Part shown: positions 1-6,758 of the stretch, in pieces
Layout of the letters: each line of letters begins with the position of its first letter
Position numbering within the stretch: the first letter of the stretch is position 1
Source of the DNA: Bacteroides sp.
Lineage (GTDB): Bacteria; Bacteroidota; Bacteroidia; Bacteroidales; Muribaculaceae
NCBI GenBank assembly: GCA_014801595.1
Contig: JAAVDV010000026.1
Coordinates: 1 to 10,190 of the forward strand
DNA length: 10,190 bases
Direction: 5' to 3'
The notes under the pieces: model-generated
The model's database searches: none
Told to the model about the DNA's origin: nothing
The model's input: the letters and a program-made list of their open reading frames with translations, nothing else
Program-made: the position numbers and the translations under genes

Positions 1-38
1 GAATACAGCTTAATGGTGAGAGTTTAAGAAAAAAGTAT

Positions 39-53
39 TAACTTTGCGCCATG
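39..53 (+). promoter_or_regulatory. Possible -7 element and leaderless ATG
   Basis: TAACTTTG at 39-46 fits the Bacteroidota -7 consensus TAnnTTTG, and an ATG follows at 51-53, close enough for a leaderless message. The frame opened by this ATG reads only six codons (MKPSSK) before a TGA inside the repeat array at 68-113, so if a gene once began here it has been interrupted. No TTG or TTTG lies at the right distance upstream, so the promoter call is weak. Confidence 0.25.
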
Positions 54-62
54 AAACCATCG

Positions 63-254
63 TCAAAGTGAACGGATATCACCGGAAAAGGTGAACGGAT
101 TTAGTCCGGAATACGTACTCCAATACAATGAAAGCATGTCGGTATTCACATGGATAGCTGCATTGAGTTTTGCTTTCTCAATGAGATTCTCAATTTTACT
201 ACGCCATTCACCGTAACCATCCGGAAGGTTATTTGTATCTATTTCAGCTTTCAT
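63..254 (-). pseudogene. 5' fragment of a DUF1016/YhcG-type PDDEXK nuclease gene
   Basis: Residues 1-45 of this 63-residue frame resemble the start of the DUF1016 N-terminal domain: an EW at 16-17, a helix with IENLIEKAKLNAA, then VNTDMLSLYW ending at W45. Full family members run on for roughly 300 residues and carry a C-terminal PDDEXK nuclease domain. Here the likeness ends at W45-S46 (about 117-122), and the remaining 17 residues are translated from the IS21-like repeat array. The gene is therefore truncated and almost certainly non-functional. It starts at the ATG at 252-254, about 60 nt downstream of a canonical promoter, so a transcript may still be made. Family members are often found near restriction-modification or mobile loci, which fits an accessory segment. 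Confidence 0.55.
68..113. mobile_element. Two 23-bp repeats resembling an IS21-type terminus (remnant)
   Basis: Two direct repeats with a 23-bp period (68-90 and 91-113) share GTGAACGGAT, a 4-5 nt spacer, then CCGGAA. IS21-family elements carry several such short direct repeats at each end, and this GTGAACGG/CCGGAA style is what I recall for that family. No istA or istB coding sequence is visible. The repeats stop within a few bases of the point (about 117-119) where the neighbouring DUF1016-type reading frame loses family likeness, as expected of an insertion or deletion boundary. Whether this is the outer end of an element lying to the left, or a ~60-bp scar, cannot be decided from the window. 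Confidence 0.4.
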
Positions 255-320
255 AATACAAAATTAATAAAAATTTGGAATTCTATGGGATTCATGGCGT
301 TGCAATTTTATTTTGATGTT

Positions 321-351
321 CAAAATTACAAAAAAATCTGATATTCCCAAA
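321..351 (-). promoter_or_regulatory. Bacteroidota-type promoter for the truncated DUF1016 gene
   Basis: On the minus strand TTTG (351-348) is followed after exactly 19 nt by TAATTTTG (328-321), a full match to the -33 TTTG and -7 TAnnTTTG elements. The predicted start site is near 314, giving a leader of about 60 nt before the ATG at 254. The promoter looks intact although the gene is not. Confidence 0.6.
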
Positions 352-422
352 TAATTTAAGGAGTAAAATAATGGCAATCAGATATTTACAATTAAATTAT
401 TCCCCTACTGCTTGATAGTCAA

Positions 423-451
423 TTTGAGAATGATTAGGATAATCATATTTG
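423..451 (+). promoter_or_regulatory. Candidate plus-strand promoter
   Basis: TTTG at 423-426 is followed after 17 nt by CATATTTG at 444-451, which matches TAnnTTTG at seven of eight positions. A start near 458 would lie about 50 nt before a strong plus-strand terminator. The 17-nt gap is at the short end of the usual range. Confidence 0.35.
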
Positions 452-457
452 AATAAT

Positions 458-535
458 AAGGATGTCAATGACCGAAGCCTACGAAAACTAAAAATCACAA
501 CCAAACCATCCGCCCCACCTCGGGGCGGATTTTTT
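458..535 (+). ncRNA. Candidate short transcript (small RNA or micro-ORF)
   Basis: This ~78-nt interval is inferred from the candidate promoter at 423-451 and the plus-strand terminator at 508-535. It contains a nine-codon frame at 462-491 (ATG at 462 and 468, reading MSMTEAYEN then TAA), preceded by AAGG. No other plus-strand gene is present to explain the terminator. It may be a small RNA, a translated micro-ORF, or the leftover 3' end of a lost plus-strand gene. The family is not recognised. Confidence 0.3.
508..535 (+). terminator. Rho-independent terminator, plus strand
   Basis: A perfect 9-bp G/C-rich stem (508-516 with 522-530) has a 5-nt loop and is followed by a T run at 530-535. The T run lies only on the plus-strand side, so it acts on transcription from the left. 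Confidence 0.8.
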
Positions 536-551
536 ATCATTCTTAGAACAG

Positions 552-580
552 AAAAAGAGGACCGGAAAACTCCGGTCCTC
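552..580 (-). terminator. Rho-independent terminator ending the minus-strand gene series
   Basis: A perfect 10-bp stem (557-566 with 571-580) with a 4-nt loop is followed on the minus strand by five T residues (556-552). It lies about 70 nt past the stop codon of the last gene in the series (651). It sits nearly back to back with the plus-strand terminator at 508-535, so the two transcription units are insulated from each other. Confidence 0.85.
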
Positions 581-650
581 CCGCTTTCATATATTAAGTC
601 AGTCAGTGGTTGAATTCTTCAGATACTGCAATTATAGTCACCAATTTACA

Positions 651-1088
651 TCAGCGGTATTCGAATGTATTGCCGGTCTCGCGGTCTGCCAGCACGATAG
701 CATCATCACCCACAATGACGGTGAACGTCCCATCCATTTGCATCGACGGCACAGAGATACTTATCTTACCCAGTTTCGGATTGATTACCTCCATCGAATA
801 TATTGTGAAGGGGTAACCCTCAATAGTCCCTCCGTTACCACTGAACGACATCGTGCCGTTAGCTTGGCCCTTAAAAGTTTTCCCAGATAGCAGTCCCATC
901 AAGGATGTCTGGTTATATAGCTCTGTGTCAGCGAACTTTCCTGAACTCGAACTATTCTCATAGTAATCTTCCGAAGAAGAGCTGTAGCTTGTACGGTCAT
1001 CATTGCGATTCCCCTCCGACCCTGAGCAGGAATCATCGATAAACCACAACCCCACACATACCAAAATTATATAAAAAATCTTTTTCAT
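651..1088 (-). CDS. Small exported protein, probable lipoprotein, unknown function
   Basis: This 145-residue protein begins with a Lys-Lys and hydrophobic stretch (3-17) that looks like a signal sequence. Cys21 is a possible lipid attachment site, but the DDS before it is a poor lipobox, so lipidation is uncertain. Residues 22-50 are Ser/Asp/Asn-rich linker. Residues 51-145 form a compact, probably beta-rich domain with many Gly and alternating hydrophobics (MSFSGNGGTIEGYPFTIYSM near 80-99). I do not recognise its family. It is the last gene before the terminator at 552-580 and follows the peptidase gene by 55 nt. The ATG at 1086-1088 follows an A/T-rich leader almost the same as that before the BspA-like gene at 7871, supporting the start. 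Confidence 0.75.
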   Translation of the reverse strand: MKKIFYIILVCVGLWFIDDSCSGSEGNRNDDRTSYSSSSEDYYENSSSSGKFADTELYNQTSLMGLLSGKTFKGQANGTMSFSGNGGTIEGYPFTIYSMEVINPKLGKISISVPSMQMDGTFTVIVGDDAIVLADRETGNTFEYR

Positions 1089-1143
1089 ATCAATTTTATT
1101 TTAGTAATACATTTATGAAGGTGCTATAACGAACTGTTTTTGT

Positions 1144-2016
1144 TTAATTACTATCAAGTAATTGAGAATACGCAATGATTTCAGGACGATATTCAAAGTG
1201 CATGGTGTCATAGTGATACCATGCTCCACCCCATATGAATCCGTGACGTTCAAATATTTCAACAATAAGGCGAGGAATTCTATTATTATACTTTATTTTA
1301 GATGTCTCTGTTGCATTGGGATTCTTCCAAAGCCAATAGTCACTATTCTTAAGTGCTATATCTATAGCTATACCATAACTATGCGCACTTAGCCTCTTTG
1401 CTCCACGAACAGGTCTCCAGTAAAACGTACCTGCACAATCCATTAAATTTGTAAGCTCAGGATATTTAGCGATTTCTGTAGCCACCTTTACAAGTTGTTC
1501 AGATGCACCATTTACAGAAGTAAAGCTTATTGTTTTACCAAACCAGGAGACCTTTACCAAATTCTTTTGCACTTCATTTGAAGTTGTACCATACATCTTC
1601 TTAAACAAAGCCTCACTACGTGACCGACCCGGATCAGAAAGATATTCAGGAGGAAGATTTTTACTGTCATATCGGCAATAGAACATATCTTCAGGATCTG
1701 ATTTGTCCAACATAGTTATAAAATCTTTTTTGATAGAATCATCGTAAACCATTTTGCAACCATCATGGAAAATGATAATGTTATCTTTTATTTCCTTTAT
1801 AAAATTCGGGTACGCGTGTTTTAACGCTTGAATACCATAAGGAACTTCAACTTCATTTTCGTCTTTTAAATCCTGTTGTAAACTCAAGATTTCATTAGAT
1901 TGCGATTCTTTAGGATTAGCAGTACTAATCTCAGCTATTCGCTCTTTACATGCGAAAAACATGTTAAGAACGGAACTCAAAAATAATGATACTAACCCTA
2001 ACCTTAGTTTATTCAT
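1144..2016 (-). CDS. Lipoprotein peptidoglycan peptidase, M15 (VanY/L,D- or D,D-peptidase) family
   Basis: This 290-residue protein has a signal peptide with a lipobox ending in Phe-Ala-Cys23, so it is probably anchored in the outer or inner membrane facing the periplasm. The catalytic domain occupies about residues 140-283. It carries the M15 zinc motif SAHSYGIAID, with H212 and D219, and a second motif WYHYDTMHFE, with H273 as third ligand. D270, three residues ahead of H273, sits where the catalytic acid of the family lies. By family it cleaves stem peptides of peptidoglycan, but D,D versus L,D specificity cannot be read from sequence. Residues 24-135 are an N-terminal extension without a recognised domain. 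The start overlaps the stop of the upstream YARHG gene by 8 nt, suggesting translational coupling and a shared envelope role. Confidence 0.85.
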   Translation of the reverse strand: MNKLRLGLVSLFLSSVLNMFFACKERIAEISTANPKESQSNEILSLQQDLKDENEVEVPYGIQALKHAYPNFIKEIKDNIIIFHDGCKMVYDDSIKKDFITMLDKSDPEDMFYCRYDSKNLPPEYLSDPGRSRSEALFKKMYGTTSNEVQKNLVKVSWFGKTISFTSVNGASEQLVKVATEIAKYPELTNLMDCAGTFYWRPVRGAKRLSAHSYGIAIDIALKNSDYWLWKNPNATETSKIKYNNRIPRLIVEIFERHGFIWGGAWYHYDTMHFEYRPEIIAYSQLLDSN

Positions 2017-3373
2017 ACTTTTGAATCAGAGATAGGTTATATTTCTCTATTTCAGAGAGGTCATTTACTGAAATCTCATCGAAACGAGGGGAATACCAAC
2101 TGAATTTACTAAAATAATCGTTAAGATCCTTACTTTTAAACTTGCGTCCATGGCGAGCATAGATAGTGTTTCGTAGTATCCGTAGTTGAGATTTACTTAA
2201 ACCTGAAAGATACTCTTCAGATAATCTGGAAGCACATACCATATTGCTTTTATCATCCGCATTATTCATATTGGAATATGAATTGTGAGATGCTACAATT
2301 CTCAGGTCCGTATCTGCATTGTTTCGTCCCCAAGAACCTGAATACACAATTACATTACCGGAATCCTCATGGTAATTTTTGTGTAATACCAAATAAGAGG
2401 TGGCACTACCGCGTCCGAGTTTTATTATCAGATTACCATCAGAATCCTCAACACCGTTGACATCAAGTTTTGTGCCGTTAGAATGATTATAACGACCATA
2501 TATACGGCCATTTTTGAGTTGAACTGCTTCAAATCTGATGGAATTTCCCTTAATGGTTCCCGTAGCAGATAGTTGTTTGGCTACCTGATTGCCGTTAGTC
2601 ACACGTTTGATGAAATCAGTGGAACGCCAATTATCGCCCATGCTTTCATCGGAAATAAAATCCGGGTATATTTCATAGGCGTCAGCAGACGACAAATTAG
2701 AAGCATTCGGAACTTGAATACGCTCTACGATTTCTACAGCCTCATCAGCTAAAGGATCCTCCTCAATAATTATTGTATCTACTTCCGGACTGATTGCTGA
2801 ATCCGCATTCTGCGCTATCTCATCCGCTCCTATTACCTTGGGAGGATTATCTTGAAGATACACAAATTCCCAATACATAAACCCACCGGCAGCAAGTAGT
2901 ACGCACGCAACCGCTATCCACACTCCAAGATGTCCTTTCTTAGAATTGTTGTTAAACTCAATAGGCTCAATAGAGGATTCTTCCGGTATATTATTGGTAG
3001 CAATATTTGGTATAAGAGAAGATGTGCCTACCTCCACTTCTACGCTATCATCCTTTGGTGCGACTACCTCCCCTTTGATTTCAGTAGTAGAGTCTAATAC
3101 TTCTCGCTCCTGTACAGAATTAACGATATCAATAGTAGATTCATTCTCCAAGGAATCTCGTATTGGAGCTTCAGTTACTTTATCTTCATTAACAGATGAA
3201 TCATCAAATGTTTGGGGTGATATAAGCGTACCGCAGGAACGACAAAATTTGGCATTTCCTTCTATTGGCGCACCACATTTCGTACAGTATCTAACTTTTG
3301 GTAGAGGCGACCCGCAATGAATACAAAACTTTTTCCCAGGGGGTACATCCTTAAAACATACAGGACATTTCAT
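2009..3373 (-). CDS. Double zinc-ribbon, single-TM protein with C-terminal YARHG domain
   Basis: This 454-residue protein starts with two zinc ribbons: C3, C6, C17, C20 and C30, C33, C44, C47. An acidic, Ser/Thr-rich linker (55-145) leads to one membrane helix at about 149-170. The following region (175-380) is probably extracytoplasmic and beta-rich. The C-terminus (about 385-450) is a YARHG domain with the signature YARHG at 405-409 followed by RKF. YARHG domains are found outside the membrane in many bacteria, and their ligand is not firmly known. The ribbons should be cytoplasmic, so the protein connects a cytoplasmic zinc module with an envelope module. It follows a 159-nt gap with a hairpin and overlaps the M15 peptidase gene by 8 nt. 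Confidence 0.85.
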   Translation of the reverse strand: MKCPVCFKDVPPGKKFCIHCGSPLPKVRYCTKCGAPIEGNAKFCRSCGTLISPQTFDDSSVNEDKVTEAPIRDSLENESTIDIVNSVQEREVLDSTTEIKGEVVAPKDDSVEVEVGTSSLIPNIATNNIPEESSIEPIEFNNNSKKGHLGVWIAVACVLLAAGGFMYWEFVYLQDNPPKVIGADEIAQNADSAISPEVDTIIIEEDPLADEAVEIVERIQVPNASNLSSADAYEIYPDFISDESMGDNWRSTDFIKRVTNGNQVAKQLSATGTIKGNSIRFEAVQLKNGRIYGRYNHSNGTKLDVNGVEDSDGNLIIKLGRGSATSYLVLHKNYHEDSGNVIVYSGSWGRNNADTDLRIVASHNSYSNMNNADDKSNMVCASRLSEEYLSGLSKSQLRILRNTIYARHGRKFKSKDLNDYFSKFSWYSPRFDEISVNDLSEIEKYNLSLIQKYE

Positions 3374-3401
3374 GATAAATTAAAATTATCTCTGATTATT
3401 T

Positions 3402-3440
3402 TTGTAGAGTAGATTCTGTAATACCGAATCTACTCTACAA
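3402..3440. promoter_or_regulatory. 15-bp perfect hairpin between the WG-repeat and YARHG genes
   Basis: A perfect 15-bp inverted repeat (3402-3416 with 3426-3440) has a 9-nt loop and lies about 28 nt before the YARHG gene's ATG. On the minus strand the stem is followed by A residues, not T residues, so it is not a classical terminator in the gene direction. It could be an mRNA processing or stabilising structure, a pause site, or a protein-binding dyad. No convincing promoter was found between it and the preceding gene. Confidence 0.55.
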
Positions 3441-3532
3441 TCATTTGGATTTCAGAAGTTATATAATCAAAGTAATATTCTCATTAGATTCAGAGATATG
3501 ATTAATACAACCCTATCATTTTACCAAACTGC

Positions 3533-5284
3533 CTATTCGACAGCCTCGACAACCACATCTCCTCTCGCATATTCTTTATCATGAGATTCGACATCCGCCT
3601 TTTTTGATAGAATCAAAGAAATCGTATTATATCTCTCCTCCTCAGCCTTTTTAAATATCAATCTCCAGAATCCACCGTTACCCTTAACAGTGACATCATT
3701 TTGATTGACTACAGTTTCAGCACCGTAAGATTTAATCTTACTTTTTAAGTTGTTGAAAACTTTTTGAGCAACCCCTTCATTATAAGTGGTTATGTTTATT
3801 TGAAGAGATTCGGGTGATATATTCTTAAAATAATATTTGTAAACCGGCACTTCAGAAGTATAGGAATAATCCCCATAGGAATATACCTTCTCCTCATACT
3901 TGATATCATAGTCTCGAAAACTTGCGGGGTATACCAGATGGACATTTAGAGAACAATTATAGGTAGATAAATCTACATCTCCATAGATTTCTTCATCACC
4001 ACTATAGTAGTCTTCCGCTTTCTCATTAGGCAAATTTGGATACTCACCCAGCTTTGGTAAATTGGCCCGCATCGTTTTAATTGCCGCCTCGGGTTTCATA
4101 TTGAGATTCAGACCCATCATGCTTGAGTCTGTAATATCCAATGATGCGACCATTGCCTCAGTGTCAACAAACTCACTACGTAACAATTCATCCCCTAAAT
4201 TATCCCCGGGAACTGTTGTTATTCTTGTCTGGGCTTCAATTTCTTTTCCTTTTTTATTATACATCAAAAAAGATTCATCTGATAATACGCCAAAGAGCAC
4301 ATCATCGAAGTACGGCAATGATCCGCCACCCTCGAATTTACGTCCTACGATATTCTCTTCTTTCTCATTCATAAAGAAGTATTCATCGTCATGCTGCTTT
4401 GCAAGATAAACTTTACCACCGCAGACAAACCTCAAATACTCATAATTGGGTTGGATAATAACTTCGCCTGAAAAATCCATTACACCATAACGAGAATCGC
4501 TATCTTCATAAATGAATTTACCATTTGAAATATCCTTTATTGAATGAATTTTTGCAGATGGATCCAATTTCCATTTGCCGTCCGGAGTCATCAATCCATA
4601 ACGCGTCGATCCATCCTCACTCTCTACTTTGATACCGAATACACCATCCCCATCAGCAACAAATGAATACTTCTCCGTACTTATTTGCCCAAGTTCTTTA
4701 CCATCTGTATTAAGAAATTTCAATACCTTCTTTTCATTGTCAGAACTTAGTATATAGCCATCTATCAGCTGATTAACGATATTTTCCGCAGGTTTAACAA
4801 TAACGTCTCCAGACGTATTAATCACACCTTCTCCGGCAGAAGTTGCAATGCGGGCGAGCCCGTTATGCAGGAAATTCGTACATGCAATAATCGGATTTCC
4901 ATCGACCTTATCCAAGGTAACCTTGACTTCGCCATCCGGAGAAATAAGGGTTATCTTTTCACCGGGTTTTACAACCGGTGCCACCTCTGCGATAAATGCT
5001 CCTGCCTGACTATAAGGAGTGCCGATAGCTTTTGGAGTTTTATCCTTTACAGAATAAAGAATCCATTTACCATCGTTTGTCTTAGCAAAAAAGGCTCCAT
5101 GGTTTGCGGCGGTAATCGAATTCTCAAACTCACCCTCAAATTTCACCTTGCCTTTCGCATCAATCAAACCCCACCCCCCATTAGAAGAACTCTTATAGGG
5201 AATATACTCCATCTGATCGGAGGAGCATGAGGTAAGCATTAATATAATGGCAACCGAAGCCATTACGATATTTGTCAGTTTCAT
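3533..5284 (-). CDS. WG-repeat lipoprotein with an extra C-terminal domain
   Basis: This 583-residue protein has a clear lipoprotein signal (hydrophobic 6-17, Leu-Thr-Ser-Cys20). Residues 30-350 contain repeated units of the WG/KWG type, each of the form (W/Y)G(L/V)(I/M)(D/T)xxGxxxxxP: GGWGLIDAKG at 36-45, GEGVINTSGD at 151-160, RYGLMTPDGKW at 228-238 and RYGVMDFSGE at 265-274. Such repeats are thought to form a beta-propeller-like fold for binding. Residues 372-583 form a separate alpha/beta domain, rich in Tyr and charged residues, that I do not recognise. The gene lies 11 nt after the zinc-ribbon membrane protein gene and is probably cotranscribed with it. Location should be periplasmic face or cell surface. 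Confidence 0.8.
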   Translation of the reverse strand: MKLTNIVMASVAIILMLTSCSSDQMEYIPYKSSSNGGWGLIDAKGKVKFEGEFENSITAANHGAFFAKTNDGKWILYSVKDKTPKAIGTPYSQAGAFIAEVAPVVKPGEKITLISPDGEVKVTLDKVDGNPIIACTNFLHNGLARIATSAGEGVINTSGDVIVKPAENIVNQLIDGYILSSDNEKKVLKFLNTDGKELGQISTEKYSFVADGDGVFGIKVESEDGSTRYGLMTPDGKWKLDPSAKIHSIKDISNGKFIYEDSDSRYGVMDFSGEVIIQPNYEYLRFVCGGKVYLAKQHDDEYFFMNEKEENIVGRKFEGGGSLPYFDDVLFGVLSDESFLMYNKKGKEIEAQTRITTVPGDNLGDELLRSEFVDTEAMVASLDITDSSMMGLNLNMKPEAAIKTMRANLPKLGEYPNLPNEKAEDYYSGDEEIYGDVDLSTYNCSLNVHLVYPASFRDYDIKYEEKVYSYGDYSYTSEVPVYKYYFKNISPESLQINITTYNEGVAQKVFNNLKSKIKSYGAETVVNQNDVTVKGNGGFWRLIFKKAEEERYNTISLILSKKADVESHDKEYARGDVVVEAVE

Positions 5285-5295
5285 ATTCTCAGATA

Positions 5296-6123
5296 TTACC
5301 CTAAATTTTGATCATAATAGGCCTGTTCCATGTCGTCGTAAAACTTGCTTATTTCGTTTTTAGCCACGATAGCCCAATATATAGTTGCAGCAATTGATAA
5401 TATGGAGACAATCAGAGATTCATCTGCAAGACCATCTACAATCCAAAGTATTGCAGTAATAATAGTCACTTTACCAAGCCACCCGAATCTGGAGGAAGAG
5501 AGTTGATACCCTATTACTCCTACCAAGATATAGCTTACAATTACCATTCTGCCTATCCACTTCAGATCATCGTACCCCATCTCAGTCAGCACCGCTATAT
5601 CAAAAAGGATAAGAGCAGCTATCCATAGAAGTGGTGCAATGTATAGAGTCCAGGATTTCATTCCTATCTTGTAGCAAGTATCTACAATATTTACGAACAT
5701 ATAAATAGTAGCAAGGTTGTAGATAGTATTCCAGATCCAGAATGGGACGTTATCTGTAAAGAAATCCGTAAGATCCTCAAGTACGCCGGAGAAATGGAAA
5801 ACCTCGCCGAAGTAGATGATTTGCAAAACTTGGCATATAATCACAGTAATCATGGCGGTCTTCAGAGAAGCAAAAGATGATATCTTATCTGCAAACGACA
5901 TTACCCATTCCTCTATGGGATTCGGTTGACTCACTTTTTCTTTCTGCAGTTGACGCGAACGAATACGTTCAGGCATCACATTGATCTCAGGTTGGGATTT
6001 CTGAGTCCCGGCGTTATTCTGGTTTTGTGCTGGTGATTGAACACCATTCACCGGGGCTCCGCATTCAGGACAGAATGCAGAACCATCAGGTACCTTAGTA
6101 CCGCAAGATTGACAAAAACTCAT
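5296..6123 (-). CDS. Zinc-ribbon multi-pass membrane protein
   Basis: This 275-residue protein opens with a single zinc ribbon (C4, C7, C18, C21) of the same type as in the YARHG protein. A Gln/Asn/Pro-rich linker (28-68) follows. About six hydrophobic helices lie near 88-105, 126-146, 158-179, 191-207, 216-231 and 236-254. The C-terminal tail (255-275) is charged. With six helices the ribbon and tail would be on the same side, most likely cytoplasmic. No transport or enzymatic motif is visible, and the membrane part is not recognised beyond this layout. It lies 33 nt after the coiled-coil lipoprotein gene and 11 nt before the WG-repeat gene. Confidence 0.75.
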   Translation of the reverse strand: MSFCQSCGTKVPDGSAFCPECGAPVNGVQSPAQNQNNAGTQKSQPEINVMPERIRSRQLQKEKVSQPNPIEEWVMSFADKISSFASLKTAMITVIICQVLQIIYFGEVFHFSGVLEDLTDFFTDNVPFWIWNTIYNLATIYMFVNIVDTCYKIGMKSWTLYIAPLLWIAALILFDIAVLTEMGYDDLKWIGRMVIVSYILVGVIGYQLSSSRFGWLGKVTIITAILWIVDGLADESLIVSILSIAATIYWAIVAKNEISKFYDDMEQAYYDQNLG

Positions 6124-6156
6124 AATATAATAGATTAGTAAGAAATATCAATTTAT

Positions 6157-6738
6157 TTACGCGCCATCTCCCCAACTTATGGAATTCTCGGAAATTTCAA
6201 TCCAGGGATTAAGACCCCTACTTTCAAATTTGGGATCATTTTTTAAGATAAGAGCCTGCTGTCTGGCCTTTTTAAATTGTTCGGGAGCACCTACAATAAT
6301 CAATTTACATCCGAAGGATTCATACCCACCTGTAAATATCACTTCACAATAATGGTCTTTATCGACTTCGTTTCTGTAGGTAGTTACATATTTCCGATAC
6401 TCTTCCGGCCCATTATCTCCATTAACACGTTCGTTTTCTGTATATCCCATGGATTTAAGATATTCACCTGTATCCTCAACGGAGCCATTTGGATCATAAA
6501 GTTTATTGAACGATGGGATTTTGGCATAAAATTCTTCAATTCTGGCGATAGAGTCTAATTTGGCTGCTTCAATTGCAGCAATCTTATCAGCCTCTACCTT
6601 AGCAATAGAATCCGCCACACGAATAGAGTCCTGTCGTGCCATTTCCGCACGTTCAGCAGCGGTTGGCCCACATGAAGAGACCAAAACTACGCCACCAAGC
6701 AGCAACATAGCCTTTAAGAGAATAAATCGTTTACTCAT
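6157..6738 (-). CDS. Coiled-coil lipoprotein, unknown function
   Basis: This 193-residue protein has a textbook lipoprotein signal (LLLGGVVLVSSC23). Residues 26-74 are Ala/Glu/Lys/Asp-rich with regular hydrophobics and read as one long helix or coiled coil; the stretch contains three copies of DSI(R/A). Residues 75-193 form a small domain with two Cys (131 and 144), and a helix with FKKARQQA at 155-162. I do not know the family. In Bacteroidota, lipoproteins with such an Ala/Lys helix often act as spacers between membrane and cell wall, but that is only analogy. The gene lies 20 nt downstream of the BspA-like gene. Confidence 0.75.
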   Translation of the reverse strand: MSKRFILLKAMLLLGGVVLVSSCGPTAAERAEMARQDSIRVADSIAKVEADKIAAIEAAKLDSIARIEEFYAKIPSFNKLYDPNGSVEDTGEYLKSMGYTENERVNGDNGPEEYRKYVTTYRNEVDKDHYCEVIFTGGYESFGCKLIIVGAPEQFKKARQQALILKNDPKFESRGLNPWIEISENSISWGDGA

Positions 6739-6758
6739 GCAGTCACATTATTAAGTTA

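Noticed and set aside
371..415. 14-codon plus-strand frame (MAIRYLQLNYSPTA) preceded by AAGGAG
   Set aside because: Too short to assign, no terminator directly after it, and strong Shine-Dalgarno sites are unusual in this phylum. The match may be chance in A/T-rich DNA.
606..890. Plus-strand frame of 94 codons opposite the small exported protein gene
   Set aside because: It is a shadow of the minus-strand gene, with no family likeness, promoter or leader.
3476..3500. Promoter for the YARHG gene in the gap after the WG-repeat gene
   Set aside because: The best -7 match (TTACTTTG on the minus strand) has a mismatch in the TA and no TTG at the right distance.
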